Under the pieces are notes generated by a model that did not search any database, was not told the origin of the DNA, and saw nothing but the letters and a program-made list of their open reading frames with translations. A DNA stretch of 21,931 bases from positions 1 through 21,931 of the forward strand of contig CAZVFX010000120.1 of NCBI GenBank assembly GCA_964626565.1, given 5' to 3'. Positions within the stretch are counted from its first letter, which is position 1; each line of letters starts with the position of its first letter. Below are positions 15,194-21,931 of the stretch, in pieces. This DNA comes from CAZVFX01 sp964626565 (GTDB lineage: Bacteria > Myxococcota_A > UBA9042 > CAIXZC01). The position numbers and the translations under genes are program-made.

Positions 15194-17740
15194 ATGCGGA
15201 TCAAGCTGATGGGGTTGGCAATCGCGGCATCCATTCTGGGATTGATGATTGGCTGTGGGGGAAACTCCTCCGGGGGAGCCTCCGGAGCAGATGCCGTCGC
15301 GGGGCAGGATGCAGCCGCGCTGCCACCGCTACCAGCGCCGGAGTTGTTCAACCCGCCTTCGTCCGACGTGCTTATCGGCAGGGTAATGGCGTTGGGAGGG
15401 CAGCCGGTGGCCGGAGCTGTAGTTGAGGCGGAAAGTGGATCGTCTGCGGTGACCAACTCCTCGGGCTACTACTATCTTGAAGGAGTTGACCTCGACGCCG
15501 AAGTGGTGGTGGCGTTCTCCGCCCCCGGATACAGTCCGGTGACAAAGAAGGGGATCGTTAACAAAGGGACAACCTCCACGCTAAATGCTTTGCTGCTCCC
15601 CCACGTTCGTTCGGCCGAGGTCGCGGCGGAAGGCGGTGCCGCAGCCTTCGACCGCGGCGGCCTCAGCCTCACTGCAGGTGCGGTGGAAACAGTTGACGGC
15701 AAGCCTGTCACCGGGACCCTTCGAGTGCGCATGACCATTGTTGACATCCGCAGTGACGAGTTGATCGGGGTGCCGGGCGATTTCTCAGCCCGTGACGCGG
15801 CCGGGCTTGGTGTGCAACTCGAGACCTTCGGCCTGGCGGATATTTCACTTGAGCAAGATGGCGAACCGCTGCAACTGAAAGAAGGAGAAACCGCGGCTCT
15901 CGAACTGCTGCTCCCGGAGGACACCAAACTGGCGGAAGGAGACGAGGTTCCGCTGTGGTATTTCGACGAAACGGACGGCAAGTGGGTAGAAGAGGGGAAG
16001 GGGACGGTACTGGCGTCCTCCAGTTCGCCAGGGCGGCTGGCAGTGATGGGCAACGTGGGCCACTTCTCCTGGTGGAACGCAGACTACCCCATGGAAGTAG
16101 CCTGCCTCAAGGGGCAGGTGATAAGATGCGACGGAGCACCGGCAGCCGGGGCTTTTGTGCAGGCCCAGGGGCTTACCTACGACGGCCTCACCAGCGCCCA
16201 TGCTGATAGCGAGGGCAACTTCTGCCTGCCGGTAATGGTGGGCTCAACGGTAAAGCTCACCGCGGGATTTGGCTGGGGAGAAGACACCGTCCTGGTAGTG
16301 AAGGAAGTGGAGGTGCCGGCGGATCCGGGAAGCTGCGACGAACCGGAGAACTGCCTGGCGCAAGACCTGACTCTTCCGTGCGACCCTTCCGGGAACGAGC
16401 TTGACTGCACCGACACTTATTTCGTGCCCTGCAAGGGGTGTGCGAGAGGAAAGGTCGTCGACGGCGCCGGCAACGCAGTGGAGTTCGCCGAGGTCACCGC
16501 CAAAACGGGCAATACGACTTACAAGAAGTACACCGATGGCGACGGAGTGTTCTGCGTTCCGGCATCGGTGGGCGGGGCGACCACGGTGGTGGCGCAAGGG
16601 GGCGGGGCGATCAGCCAGTCGCTGACCTTGCAGGCCTCGGAGGGCGTATGCCCCGAATGTGACGAGCTTCCGACGTTGGTGCTCGGCACGGGGTCCGGTG
16701 TGATCGGCGACGACCACATCGACCTTTGCGAATGCCTAGACCTGCCCGGCAAGGTCACGGTGGAGAAGATTATCGTGGAAGGGCTGGACCCCGCCTTTCT
16801 AAGTCTGACTGCCGGTTTCGGCGACGTGTACAAACTCAAGGTAGACGACCCCGGAGACCCCGAGGAACTCAAGTGGAGTTTCGATCTGGTCTTCTATCCG
16901 CCGTGTGAGAGCAGCGCCAACGACCTTCCCTTCGCTTCAGCGAGGTTCTACCACCACGGGGTCGACCTGCCCCTGGGCACTCCCTTCGACGGCTCGCTGG
17001 AATTGCTGGACATGTACGGCGACGCGGCCTCTCCCCTCGGCATTCCGGAATACATGGGAAAGCAGGTCCTGAAGTTGAACACCGGCGACCCGGAAGATCC
17101 GGGCCCGGCCTCTAGCATCACCATCACTTCCGATTCCGTGGATCCGGGGGAGACGGTGGAAGGCACCTTTGATCTGTCTTACTTCGCTCAGTGCGCACCC
17201 GTGGGCGGCCAGTTGCGGATCATGGGCAAGTTCGAGCTGCCCATCGACGGGTTCGGGGCCGATATTCATCCGGACATAGCAGGCAAGCTGTGGGCAGCCG
17301 ACTGCGATTCCACCGGTTTCGAAGTCTCAATGGAGCGGGGCCCGACCCATGCAGCGAGCGGCGGAGGAGTACAACTCGAAGTGGACGGCCTGCCCATGGG
17401 ATACGCAGACGGGGAAGCGGTCTCCGCTATCTACTGGCCGAAATACGATCACTTCAAGATCGAAGTTACCACCGGGCAGGTACAACTGTCCGTAAAGGTG
17501 AAAGAGCCGATAAGCGGAGAAAATGAGGCGTCCAGCGGCACATTGGTGCTTTCCGGAGAGCCGGACTGCTTCTACACTCCCCAAGGCGGCACGGTCTTCA
17601 TCAACGGCTCCCCGGGGTCACCGGACGACTACGCCTTCTCGGGAACGTTCGACCTGAATTTCGAGGCTCCCGCCGGCGTCCCAGGGTGCCCGCCTCACAA
17701 GGTGAACGGCTCATTCATGGCGCCGACCTGTGCGTACTAG
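15194..17740 (+). CDS. Lipoprotein with carboxypeptidase regulatory-like domains
   Basis: An 848-residue predicted lipoprotein: hydrophobic N-terminus ending in IGC with C21 lipidated, then a low-complexity Gly/Ser/Ala linker. Residues about 55-135 form a carboxypeptidase regulatory-like (prealbumin-type) domain, with the G.V.....PVAGA.V pattern and TNSSGYYYL. Residues 140-295 have DRGGLSLTAGAV and LWYFDETDGKWVEEG, resembling FAM171-like extracellular regions. Further regulatory-type domains follow near 300-365 and 410-480. The last 350 residues have no recognisable family. Function is unknown, but such domains usually present at the cell surface. The start is ATG 15194, about 7 nt after a GGGG stretch. 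It overlaps the end of the convergent VanZ-like gene by 30 nt. Confidence 0.82.
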   Translation: MRIKLMGLAIAASILGLMIGCGGNSSGGASGADAVAGQDAAALPPLPAPELFNPPSSDVLIGRVMALGGQPVAGAVVEAESGSSAVTNSSGYYYLEGVDLDAEVVVAFSAPGYSPVTKKGIVNKGTTSTLNALLLPHVRSAEVAAEGGAAAFDRGGLSLTAGAVETVDGKPVTGTLRVRMTIVDIRSDELIGVPGDFSARDAAGLGVQLETFGLADISLEQDGEPLQLKEGETAALELLLPEDTKLAEGDEVPLWYFDETDGKWVEEGKGTVLASSSSPGRLAVMGNVGHFSWWNADYPMEVACLKGQVIRCDGAPAAGAFVQAQGLTYDGLTSAHADSEGNFCLPVMVGSTVKLTAGFGWGEDTVLVVKEVEVPADPGSCDEPENCLAQDLTLPCDPSGNELDCTDTYFVPCKGCARGKVVDGAGNAVEFAEVTAKTGNTTYKKYTDGDGVFCVPASVGGATTVVAQGGGAISQSLTLQASEGVCPECDELPTLVLGTGSGVIGDDHIDLCECLDLPGKVTVEKIIVEGLDPAFLSLTAGFGDVYKLKVDDPGDPEELKWSFDLVFYPPCESSANDLPFASARFYHHGVDLPLGTPFDGSLELLDMYGDAASPLGIPEYMGKQVLKLNTGDPEDPGPASSITITSDSVDPGETVEGTFDLSYFAQCAPVGGQLRIMGKFELPIDGFGADIHPDIAGKLWAADCDSTGFEVSMERGPTHAASGGGVQLEVDGLPMGYADGEAVSAIYWPKYDHFKIEVTTGQVQLSVKVKEPISGENEASSGTLVLSGEPDCFYTPQGGTVFINGSPGSPDDYAFSGTFDLNFEAPAGVPGCPPHKVNGSFMAPTCAY

Positions 17741-18097
17741 GGCTGCAGCAATTCCCCAGCCGATAAGCACACCCAGGCAATCTGCGCCCACATCCCACCA
17801 GGAGAACATCCGGCCCGGTATGGGAATCTGGTGAAGTTCGTCGAGAAGGCCAAAAAGACAGGGGGCGATCAAGGGCAACCAACGCAGGCCACCGAGCCGG
17901 TGCTTTGAGGCTGACAGCCAGCGGGCGAAGAAGAACGCCAGGGGGATGTACACCGCGGCGTGGACGAGCTTGTCCAAGCCCGGGGGCGGAACTACAAGCT
18001 GTTCAGGGTGAGGGAACGAGGTAAGGGCCATTATCACGAGCGCCCAGAGGCAGGTCGCGGCTCGCCAGCCCCGACGCGAAATCTGGTCTAGAATCAT
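17711..18097 (-). CDS. VanZ-like membrane protein
   Basis: A 128-residue protein with three to four hydrophobic segments. The sequence DKLVHAAVYIPLAFF, ELHQ and a D-x-G-A-D-x-x-G segment (WWDVGADCLGVLIG) fit the VanZ-like family, small integral membrane proteins related to teicoplanin-resistance VanZ. The cellular role in this lineage is not known. It overlaps the 3' end of the convergent lipoprotein gene (17711-17740). No clear ribosome-binding site precedes ATG 18097, which makes the start slightly uncertain. The 72 nt to rpsU hold no recognisable promoter, so it may be read through from rpsU. Confidence 0.8.
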   Translation of the reverse strand: MILDQISRRGWRAATCLWALVIMALTSFPHPEQLVVPPPGLDKLVHAAVYIPLAFFFARWLSASKHRLGGLRWLPLIAPCLFGLLDELHQIPIPGRMFSWWDVGADCLGVLIGWGIAAALVRTGRRHE

Positions 18098-18169
18098 TGT
18101 TGAGACAGGTGAGATCTCGGAAAGGCCGACATAGAACTATCGGTCATGACACACAGGAGGGGGTGAGAA

Positions 18170-18412
18170 CTAGCGACGCTCCGCCATCTTGCGGATGCGG
18201 GAACGCATCGCCTTCCGGCGCCGCCGTTCCGCCTCACGCCGCTTGCGCTTACGCTGCTCGCTCGGCTTGAGATAGAACTTGCGCTTCTTGAGTTCCTTGT
18301 AGACGCCCTCGTTGGCCATCTTCCGCTTCAAGGCTCTCAGAGCCCGGTCAACGTTGTCGTTTTCCACCGCCACTTCGATTGGCCGGTGGTCGTGTCCATC
18401 TCGCAACTTCAT
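18170..18412 (-). CDS. rpsU: Small ribosomal subunit protein S21
   Basis: An 80-residue basic protein. IEVAVENDNVDRALRALKRK and the following E-G-V-Y-K-E-L-K-K-R-K-F-Y-x-K-P-S-E-x-R-K-R-K are the S21 family signature. S21 joins the 30S subunit near the anti-Shine-Dalgarno region and helps initiation. The C-terminus, rich in Arg, is longer than in E. coli S21 (about 70 residues). AGGTAGGTG lies about 8 nt before ATG 18412. It has its own promoter and is monocistronic or co-transcribed with the VanZ-like gene. Confidence 0.95.
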   Translation of the reverse strand: MKLRDGHDHRPIEVAVENDNVDRALRALKRKMANEGVYKELKKRKFYLKPSEQRKRKRREAERRRRKAMRSRIRKMAERR

Positions 18413-18441
18413 GCAGTATCACCTACCTTTCAGCAAAGAGT

Positions 18442-18469
18442 TAGCGGCGGTATTATGGTTACGCCGCTA
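18442..18469. promoter_or_regulatory. Inverted repeat TAGCGGCG/CGCCGCTA across the rpsU -10 box
   Basis: An 8-bp perfect inverted repeat (18442-18449 and 18462-18469) with a 12-nt spacer that holds the -10 hexamer of rpsU. In DNA it could be an operator; in RNA only the half nearer the gene would be transcribed, so an operator is the better reading. No regulator is identified in the window. Confidence 0.5.
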
Positions 18470-18480
18470 CCCGGTGTCAA
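18452..18480 (-). promoter_or_regulatory. Strong sigma-70 promoter of rpsU
   Basis: On the minus strand TTGACA (18475-18480, complement) and CATAAT (18452-18457, complement) are 17 nt apart: a perfect -35 and a 5 of 6 match to the -10. Transcription would start near 18445, giving a leader of about 32 nt. It lies between rpsU and the UxaE-like gene and shows that rpsU is read independently. Confidence 0.8.
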
Positions 18481-18520
18481 CATTTTTTTTGGAGTCTGGC
18501 ACCCTCGCCCATTCAACACT

Positions 18521-20086
18521 CTATCCGCCGAGGAGTTCGACGTGCTTCTTGAGATGAGAGCTCACCAGTTCGAAATGGAGCTGTTCGTTGTCCATAAGGC
18601 ACTCGCGCACCTTACGCCCCAACTCCCGGCGCCCGGTCAGAATTCCGCCAGAAGAGGCGTGTAGCAACTGCCTTCCTTCCCGGGTGGAAAAGTAGGCATC
18701 CTCCAGTTCGTGCGCACCCAGTTTATCAGGAGCCGGCAACGTGTTGGGAGCAGCTTCAAACCGGTACGACCGCTTCACCGTATCGAAGGCCCTTTCCGCC
18801 GCCTCCACCACGGCGCAAAACAGGCTGCGATCGGCCCTTGCCACCACCCTCATCGCCTCCACGTAACTCGTCCCGGACGTCTTCACGTGAAACGCACCAT
18901 CGCAGGCTTCGCCCAGCCTTGGATAGATGGAGAACTTCTCACTTCCCGAATGCACCGACAGAACGTGCTTCGACGTAGCTCGAGCCACCGCCGCATGAAG
19001 GGCCACGTCCCGCGCCAGCTTGGAGGTATTTCCCCGGTAGTCCCCACCCCTTGGGAACTCGCCTACGAAGCGAGGGGCTACAGCGGCAACGGGCAGATCG
19101 TTTTCAGCCATTTCCAGGGCTGCGAAAAGGTGCTCGTGGAGAGTAGTTCGCTCTTCGGTTTCGTCTAGCGAAAGCTCGAGCTCGAATGCGCGCCCCCGCA
19201 CAAGCGACGCAACCGCGCTAGCCAGTTCCAGGGCCCGACCCACCGCCGCGCCCATGCGAACCACGGTTTTCAGGAAGCTCTTCTCGTCAAAAACGAGGCT
19301 GCGCGTGGAGAAGCCAGCGGCAAGATGGAACGCCTTCCCCAGGTATCGTTTGCGCCACTGTTGAGCCCCCGGGATTTCCCTCTCCAAGGAAACCAACTCG
19401 CGGCTGAGTTGCATGCGATCCATGCCCGATATGTCCCGAACCGACTTCGAGAGGTCAAGGGTGTATCTCACGAAACCGGCATCCGCCGCCGCCGCCATCT
19501 CCTCGGGGTCGTCAAGGTGATCGGCATCCGCTGAGAAACCACGCTTCCATCCCTCCCTGAAAACTCCGAACAGAGCATCGGCCATCACATCCCTCCAACC
19601 CCTGCCGGTGCCCGAATTCTCTCGCACCGACTGCTGGGCTAAGTACGGAAAAAGGGAGCTACTTTCGACGGCCCGAATGTGCGCTGCAGTCGCCATCCCC
19701 AGACGATCGCCCATGCCGATGGAAGGCCGGCCGGGGTTAGGCCGGGGGCGGAGCCAGGGAACGTGTTCGGTAAGCGAGAGAATGAGGTCCTGGGAAGCAT
19801 CGTTGACCGACAATGTCAAGTTCCCACGTCGCATCTCAGCGAGAGGCTGGCTTTCGAACCGGGCCATTGCCGCGCCACGGCTCGAAATGCGCAGCAGGCG
19901 CCGGCGCCCTTTTTCACACGCCCCCACCACCGCAACGTATGGTGTGAGGCGCGACAGGGACATGGGGAAAAGCGCCATGCCAGAGAACTCCCGGCTCAGT
20001 GTTCTGGTGCACTCCTCCTGCTGAAACAGATCCAGAGTACCGCGGCTGAACAACTCCCGTTCAAAGTCTTTCCACTTGTCGGTCAT
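18521..20086 (-). CDS. UxaE-like tagaturonate epimerase family protein
   Basis: A 521-residue protein. MGDRLGMATAAHIRA (125-139), LAQQSVREN (149-157), FSADADHL (184-191), FVGEFPRGGDYRG (340-352) and SVHSGSEKFSIYP (377-389) are motifs I associate with UxaE, the epimerase that interconverts tagaturonate and fructuronate in galacturonate/glucuronate catabolism. The Asp/His residues in these motifs are candidate metal or substrate ligands. The family assignment is good, but the exact substrate is inferred. Start ATG 20086 has GAGGAG 11 nt upstream; an earlier reading frame is not convincing. It lies 8 nt after the lipoprotein gene and is third in the suhB-like operon. No other uronate gene is visible in the window. 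Confidence 0.78.
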   Translation of the reverse strand: MTDKWKDFERELFSRGTLDLFQQEECTRTLSREFSGMALFPMSLSRLTPYVAVVGACEKGRRRLLRISSRGAAMARFESQPLAEMRRGNLTLSVNDASQDLILSLTEHVPWLRPRPNPGRPSIGMGDRLGMATAAHIRAVESSSLFPYLAQQSVRENSGTGRGWRDVMADALFGVFREGWKRGFSADADHLDDPEEMAAAADAGFVRYTLDLSKSVRDISGMDRMQLSRELVSLEREIPGAQQWRKRYLGKAFHLAAGFSTRSLVFDEKSFLKTVVRMGAAVGRALELASAVASLVRGRAFELELSLDETEERTTLHEHLFAALEMAENDLPVAAVAPRFVGEFPRGGDYRGNTSKLARDVALHAAVARATSKHVLSVHSGSEKFSIYPRLGEACDGAFHVKTSGTSYVEAMRVVARADRSLFCAVVEAAERAFDTVKRSYRFEAAPNTLPAPDKLGAHELEDAYFSTREGRQLLHASSGGILTGRRELGRKVRECLMDNEQLHFELVSSHLKKHVELLGG

Positions 20087-20094
20087 CAGTGGGG

Positions 20095-20919
20095 TTACTC
20101 CTCGGAGAACGACAGGTCTCGTATCCTGGCCACGGCCTGGTCCTTCAGGCGGGACCACGGACATTGCTCCACAAGATACTCCAGAGCCTTCGCTTCCCTC
20201 TCCTTGTCTCCTAGGACGGCGTAAACGTGGGCCGTCTCCCACATCGCATCGTCCTTCAACTTCAGCCCGCTATGAAGATTGACCACAAGGGCGAGCTGAC
20301 GCAGCGCCTCACGGTATCTCCCCTGACGTACGTACAACCTGGCCAGACGATAACGCACCTTCTGGGAGAACCCGTCCGCCAGCGCGTCTATTCCACGACT
20401 GGAAGTCGGCATCAGCGCGATCTCCAGAATCCTCGTCTCATCTCCCGCACGACCCAGTCGGCTCAGAAGATCTGCCGCCAGCCAGACTCCGTCGTCCCAC
20501 AAAGCCGAGGCGTGATGGTGGTCGACAAGCACCAGCAGAAGATAAAGGGCCTCCTTCTCCGTGCCGGCCCCGGGGCGGGCAAACCAGAGGGCGTCATAAA
20601 ACAGCAGGTGGCCGGCAATGCCGGAGTCCTTGAGCTCCTCGTACAGTTCCCCAATAAGCTCGGGATAAGAGAACCCCGCAGCGGCCAGATCAAGTCGCCG
20701 CTCCCACAACACCTCCACCGCACGACGAGACCAATAGCTCTCCGGGTGCTCCTCAACAACCTTGATCAGAGCCAACGACCCGCGCAAACCGTCCCCTTTC
20801 GCAAACGCCACCTCGGCTTTGGCTAACAACGCCTTGCCGCTCGACGGCACAGACCCGGGGACGGGGGGCGCAGAACAGGCGAGGGCGAGCGGGAACAAGA
20901 CAGTCGCCAATGCCCTCAT
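20095..20919 (-). CDS. Predicted lipoprotein with TPR-like helical repeats
   Basis: A 274-residue predicted lipoprotein: MRALATVLFPLALAC with C15 as the probable lipid-bearing cysteine. From about residue 28 the protein is helical, with repeated helix pairs around AKAEVAFAKGDG, LARLYVRQGRYREALRQLAL and AHVYAVLGDKEREAKALEYL, typical of tetratricopeptide-like repeats that bind other proteins. Residues 17-21 (APPVP) are encoded by the G-rich repeat element. Its ATG overlaps the TGA of the inositol monophosphatase gene (ATGA), and the next gene follows after 8 nt, so the three form one operon. Partner and role are unknown. Confidence 0.8.
   Translation of the reverse strand: MRALATVLFPLALACSAPPVPGSVPSSGKALLAKAEVAFAKGDGLRGSLALIKVVEEHPESYWSRRAVEVLWERRLDLAAAGFSYPELIGELYEELKDSGIAGHLLFYDALWFARPGAGTEKEALYLLLVLVDHHHASALWDDGVWLAADLLSRLGRAGDETRILEIALMPTSSRGIDALADGFSQKVRYRLARLYVRQGRYREALRQLALVVNLHSGLKLKDDAMWETAHVYAVLGDKEREAKALEYLVEQCPWSRLKDQAVARIRDLSFSEE
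20835..20870 (+). repeat. Hairpin plus GGGGACGGGGGGCG element inside a coding sequence
   Basis: TGCCG-CTCGA-CGGCA (20835-20849) forms a 5-bp stem with a 5-nt loop; the 14-nt core GGGGACGGGGGGCG (20857-20870) follows after 7 nt. This is the same layout as at 15047-15072. It lies on the strand opposite to the lipoprotein gene and supplies the Pro-rich linker after the lipidated cysteine, keeping the reading frame open. Confidence 0.75.
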
Positions 20920-21719
20920 TCTCTGCCCTCAAAAAGAGTCTTCAGTAGTTCATCGTGAATGAGTCCGTTTGATGCCACAATCCGGTCGGCGTACGGGCTA
21001 AATTCGCCTCCTGAGAAATCGGTCACGACACCTCCAGCCTCCTCGATAATAAGCGCACCGGCCGAAGTATCCCAGGGCTTCAACCCTCTTTCCCAGAAAC
21101 CGTCGTACCGCCCACATGCCAGGTAGACCAGATCGACCGCAGCCGCGCCCATTCGGCGAGTCCCCTGAGAGTTCAGAATCGAGCGCCGCCAATCCTCGAG
21201 CAGAACATCTACAATCTCTCGGCGATGATATGGCAAGCCAGTAGCCACCAGACTTGCCCCCAGAGAGGTTGTGCTGCTCACCTTGATGGAGCCGCCCGGA
21301 CCGTACGCCCCCCCACCCTTGTGGGCATAGAACAGCTCCCGTGTGGATGGGATATAGACAATTCCTGCCACCGTTTTCCGTCTAAATTCGAGCCCGAACG
21401 AAATTGCGAACATCGGATGGGCGTGCACAAAATTAGTTGTGCCGTCAAGCGGGTCCACCAACCAGCGGTAGGAACCCTCACCCTCACTCTCTCCGGTCTC
21501 TTCACCAAGGATCGCATCCGTCGAGAACCGGGAGGTGATTGCATCCGTGATCAAGGCCTCACTGGCCTTGTCGGCTTCCGACACCAAGTCAACCTTGCCC
21601 TTGTGATCGTAGGACGAAAGATTGCCATAGTACCTCATGACAAGTTTCCCGGCATCGAAGGCAACCATCTTTGCGAAATTCAGTCTTTCCAGGATCCCTG
21701 CGTTGGCTACATCGCTCAT
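20916..21719 (-). CDS. suhB: Inositol monophosphatase family phosphatase
   Basis: A 267-residue member of the inositol monophosphatase family. The metal-binding motifs are intact: GEE (72-74), WLVDPLDGTTN (86-96) and WDTSAGA (216-222). Members dephosphorylate myo-inositol 1-phosphate or related substrates; SuhB also binds NusA and RNA polymerase in E. coli, but the motifs that identify that role are not resolvable here. It is first in the operon with the lipoprotein and UxaE-like genes. No ribosome-binding site precedes ATG 21719 and the promoter is very close, so the mRNA may be leaderless. The gene symbol is by family similarity only. Confidence 0.9.
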   Translation of the reverse strand: MSDVANAGILERLNFAKMVAFDAGKLVMRYYGNLSSYDHKGKVDLVSEADKASEALITDAITSRFSTDAILGEETGESEGEGSYRWLVDPLDGTTNFVHAHPMFAISFGLEFRRKTVAGIVYIPSTRELFYAHKGGGAYGPGGSIKVSSTTSLGASLVATGLPYHRREIVDVLLEDWRRSILNSQGTRRMGAAAVDLVYLACGRYDGFWERGLKPWDTSAGALIIEEAGGVVTDFSGGEFSPYADRIVASNGLIHDELLKTLFEGRE

Positions 21720-21725
21720 GGCATC

Positions 21726-21754
21726 ATTATGGTTGATCTATCGGGGAAGATCAA
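21726..21754 (-). promoter_or_regulatory. Promoter of the inositol monophosphatase operon
   Basis: On the minus strand TTGATC (21749-21754, complement) and CATAAT (21726-21731, complement) lie 17 nt apart. The -10 ends only 6 nt before the ATG at 21719, so transcription would start at or within a base or two of the start codon. Confidence 0.6.
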
Positions 21755-21778
21755 TAGCGCGACCGGGCAAGAACTGCA

Positions 21779-21862
21779 GGGACGGGGAGCACATTCTTGC
21801 CCGCGAACTGCAGGGGACGGGGGGCGTATTCTTGCCCCGCGAACGGCAGGGGACGGGGGGCG
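21779..21862 (+). repeat. Array of GGGGACGGGGGGCG elements, about 36 bp period
   Basis: Two exact cores at 21813-21826 and 21849-21862 and a decayed one at 21779-21790 (GGGACGGGGAGC) lie 34-36 bp apart. The spacer is CTTGCCC...GAAC..GCAG with a weak hairpin (TGCC/GGCA) before the core. The remaining 21863-21931 shows no gene or motif. Confidence 0.72.
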
Positions 21863-21931
21863 AAAATCCGCCCCAGCGCCGCTCGACGACAAAATGTCGA
21901 ATTAATGGTACAGATCTATTTCAAACCCCCC

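Noticed and set aside
17851..17872. AGACAGGGGGCG as a further copy of the G-rich element
   Set aside because: Only a partial match to the core, without hairpin, inside the VanZ-like gene; likely chance.
18115..18145. Hairpin after rpsU as a terminator
   Set aside because: The stem (CCGATAG/CTATGTCGG) is bulged and has no T-run after it.
18483..18490. T8 run as an intrinsic terminator
   Set aside because: The hairpin at 18442-18469 lies 14 nt away and embraces the rpsU -10; no plus-strand transcript ends there.
20095..20242. Longer start for the UxaE-like gene at 20242
   Set aside because: It would overlap the upstream lipoprotein gene by almost 150 nt, and the extra residues are Gly/Arg/Pro-rich without homology-like character.

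Overview
The window is GC-rich bacterial chromosome. The genes most like named families (long rpsU, secreted Cys-rich and thrombospondin-3/MopE-like proteins, a C-terminal tail resembling the MYXO-CTERM sorting signal, many lipoproteins) suggest a Myxococcota or related delta-type lineage, probably an uncultured one. This assignment is an inference from gene style; there is no rRNA in the window.

Left part (1-9742): an exported-protein region. It holds the 3' end of a DUF1566 (Lcl C-terminal type) Cys-rich protein, a flavodoxin/ferredoxin membrane protein (EFR1 type), a 1375-residue secreted protein with a GH16 glycoside hydrolase domain between two blocks of Cys-rich tandem repeats, and, divergently, a 1277-residue lipoprotein of MopE-like and thrombospondin type-3 repeats ending in a fibrinogen-like domain. 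Repeat periods are almost perfectly fixed (128, 49 and 51 residues).

Centre (9750-14966): a Phd/PIN toxin-antitoxin module with a consensus sigma-70 promoter and a palindromic operator, followed by the most interesting locus: a nitrogenase-like reductase system. A NifH/BchL-type ATPase is transcribed away from a NifD-like and NifK-like pair. The D subunit keeps three cluster-type cysteines with NifD/BchN spacing and K keeps only one, while the FeMo-cofactor ligands are not found. The set therefore looks like an Fe-S cluster-only reductase of the protochlorophyllide/chlorophyllide reductase kind, but no other bch, nif or cfb gene is present, so the substrate is unknown. The start of a ComEC-type metallo-beta-lactamase-fold lipoprotein gene overlaps the end of the K gene by 11 nt.

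Right part (15194-21931): a large carboxypeptidase-regulatory-domain lipoprotein, a VanZ-like membrane protein, rpsU with its own strong promoter, and a tight three-gene minus-strand operon of inositol monophosphatase, a helical-repeat lipoprotein and a tagaturonate epimerase-like (UxaE) enzyme. A G-rich element (a small hairpin followed by GGGGACGGGGGGCG) occurs in three places, always in the same orientation, once inside the coding sequence of a lipoprotein.
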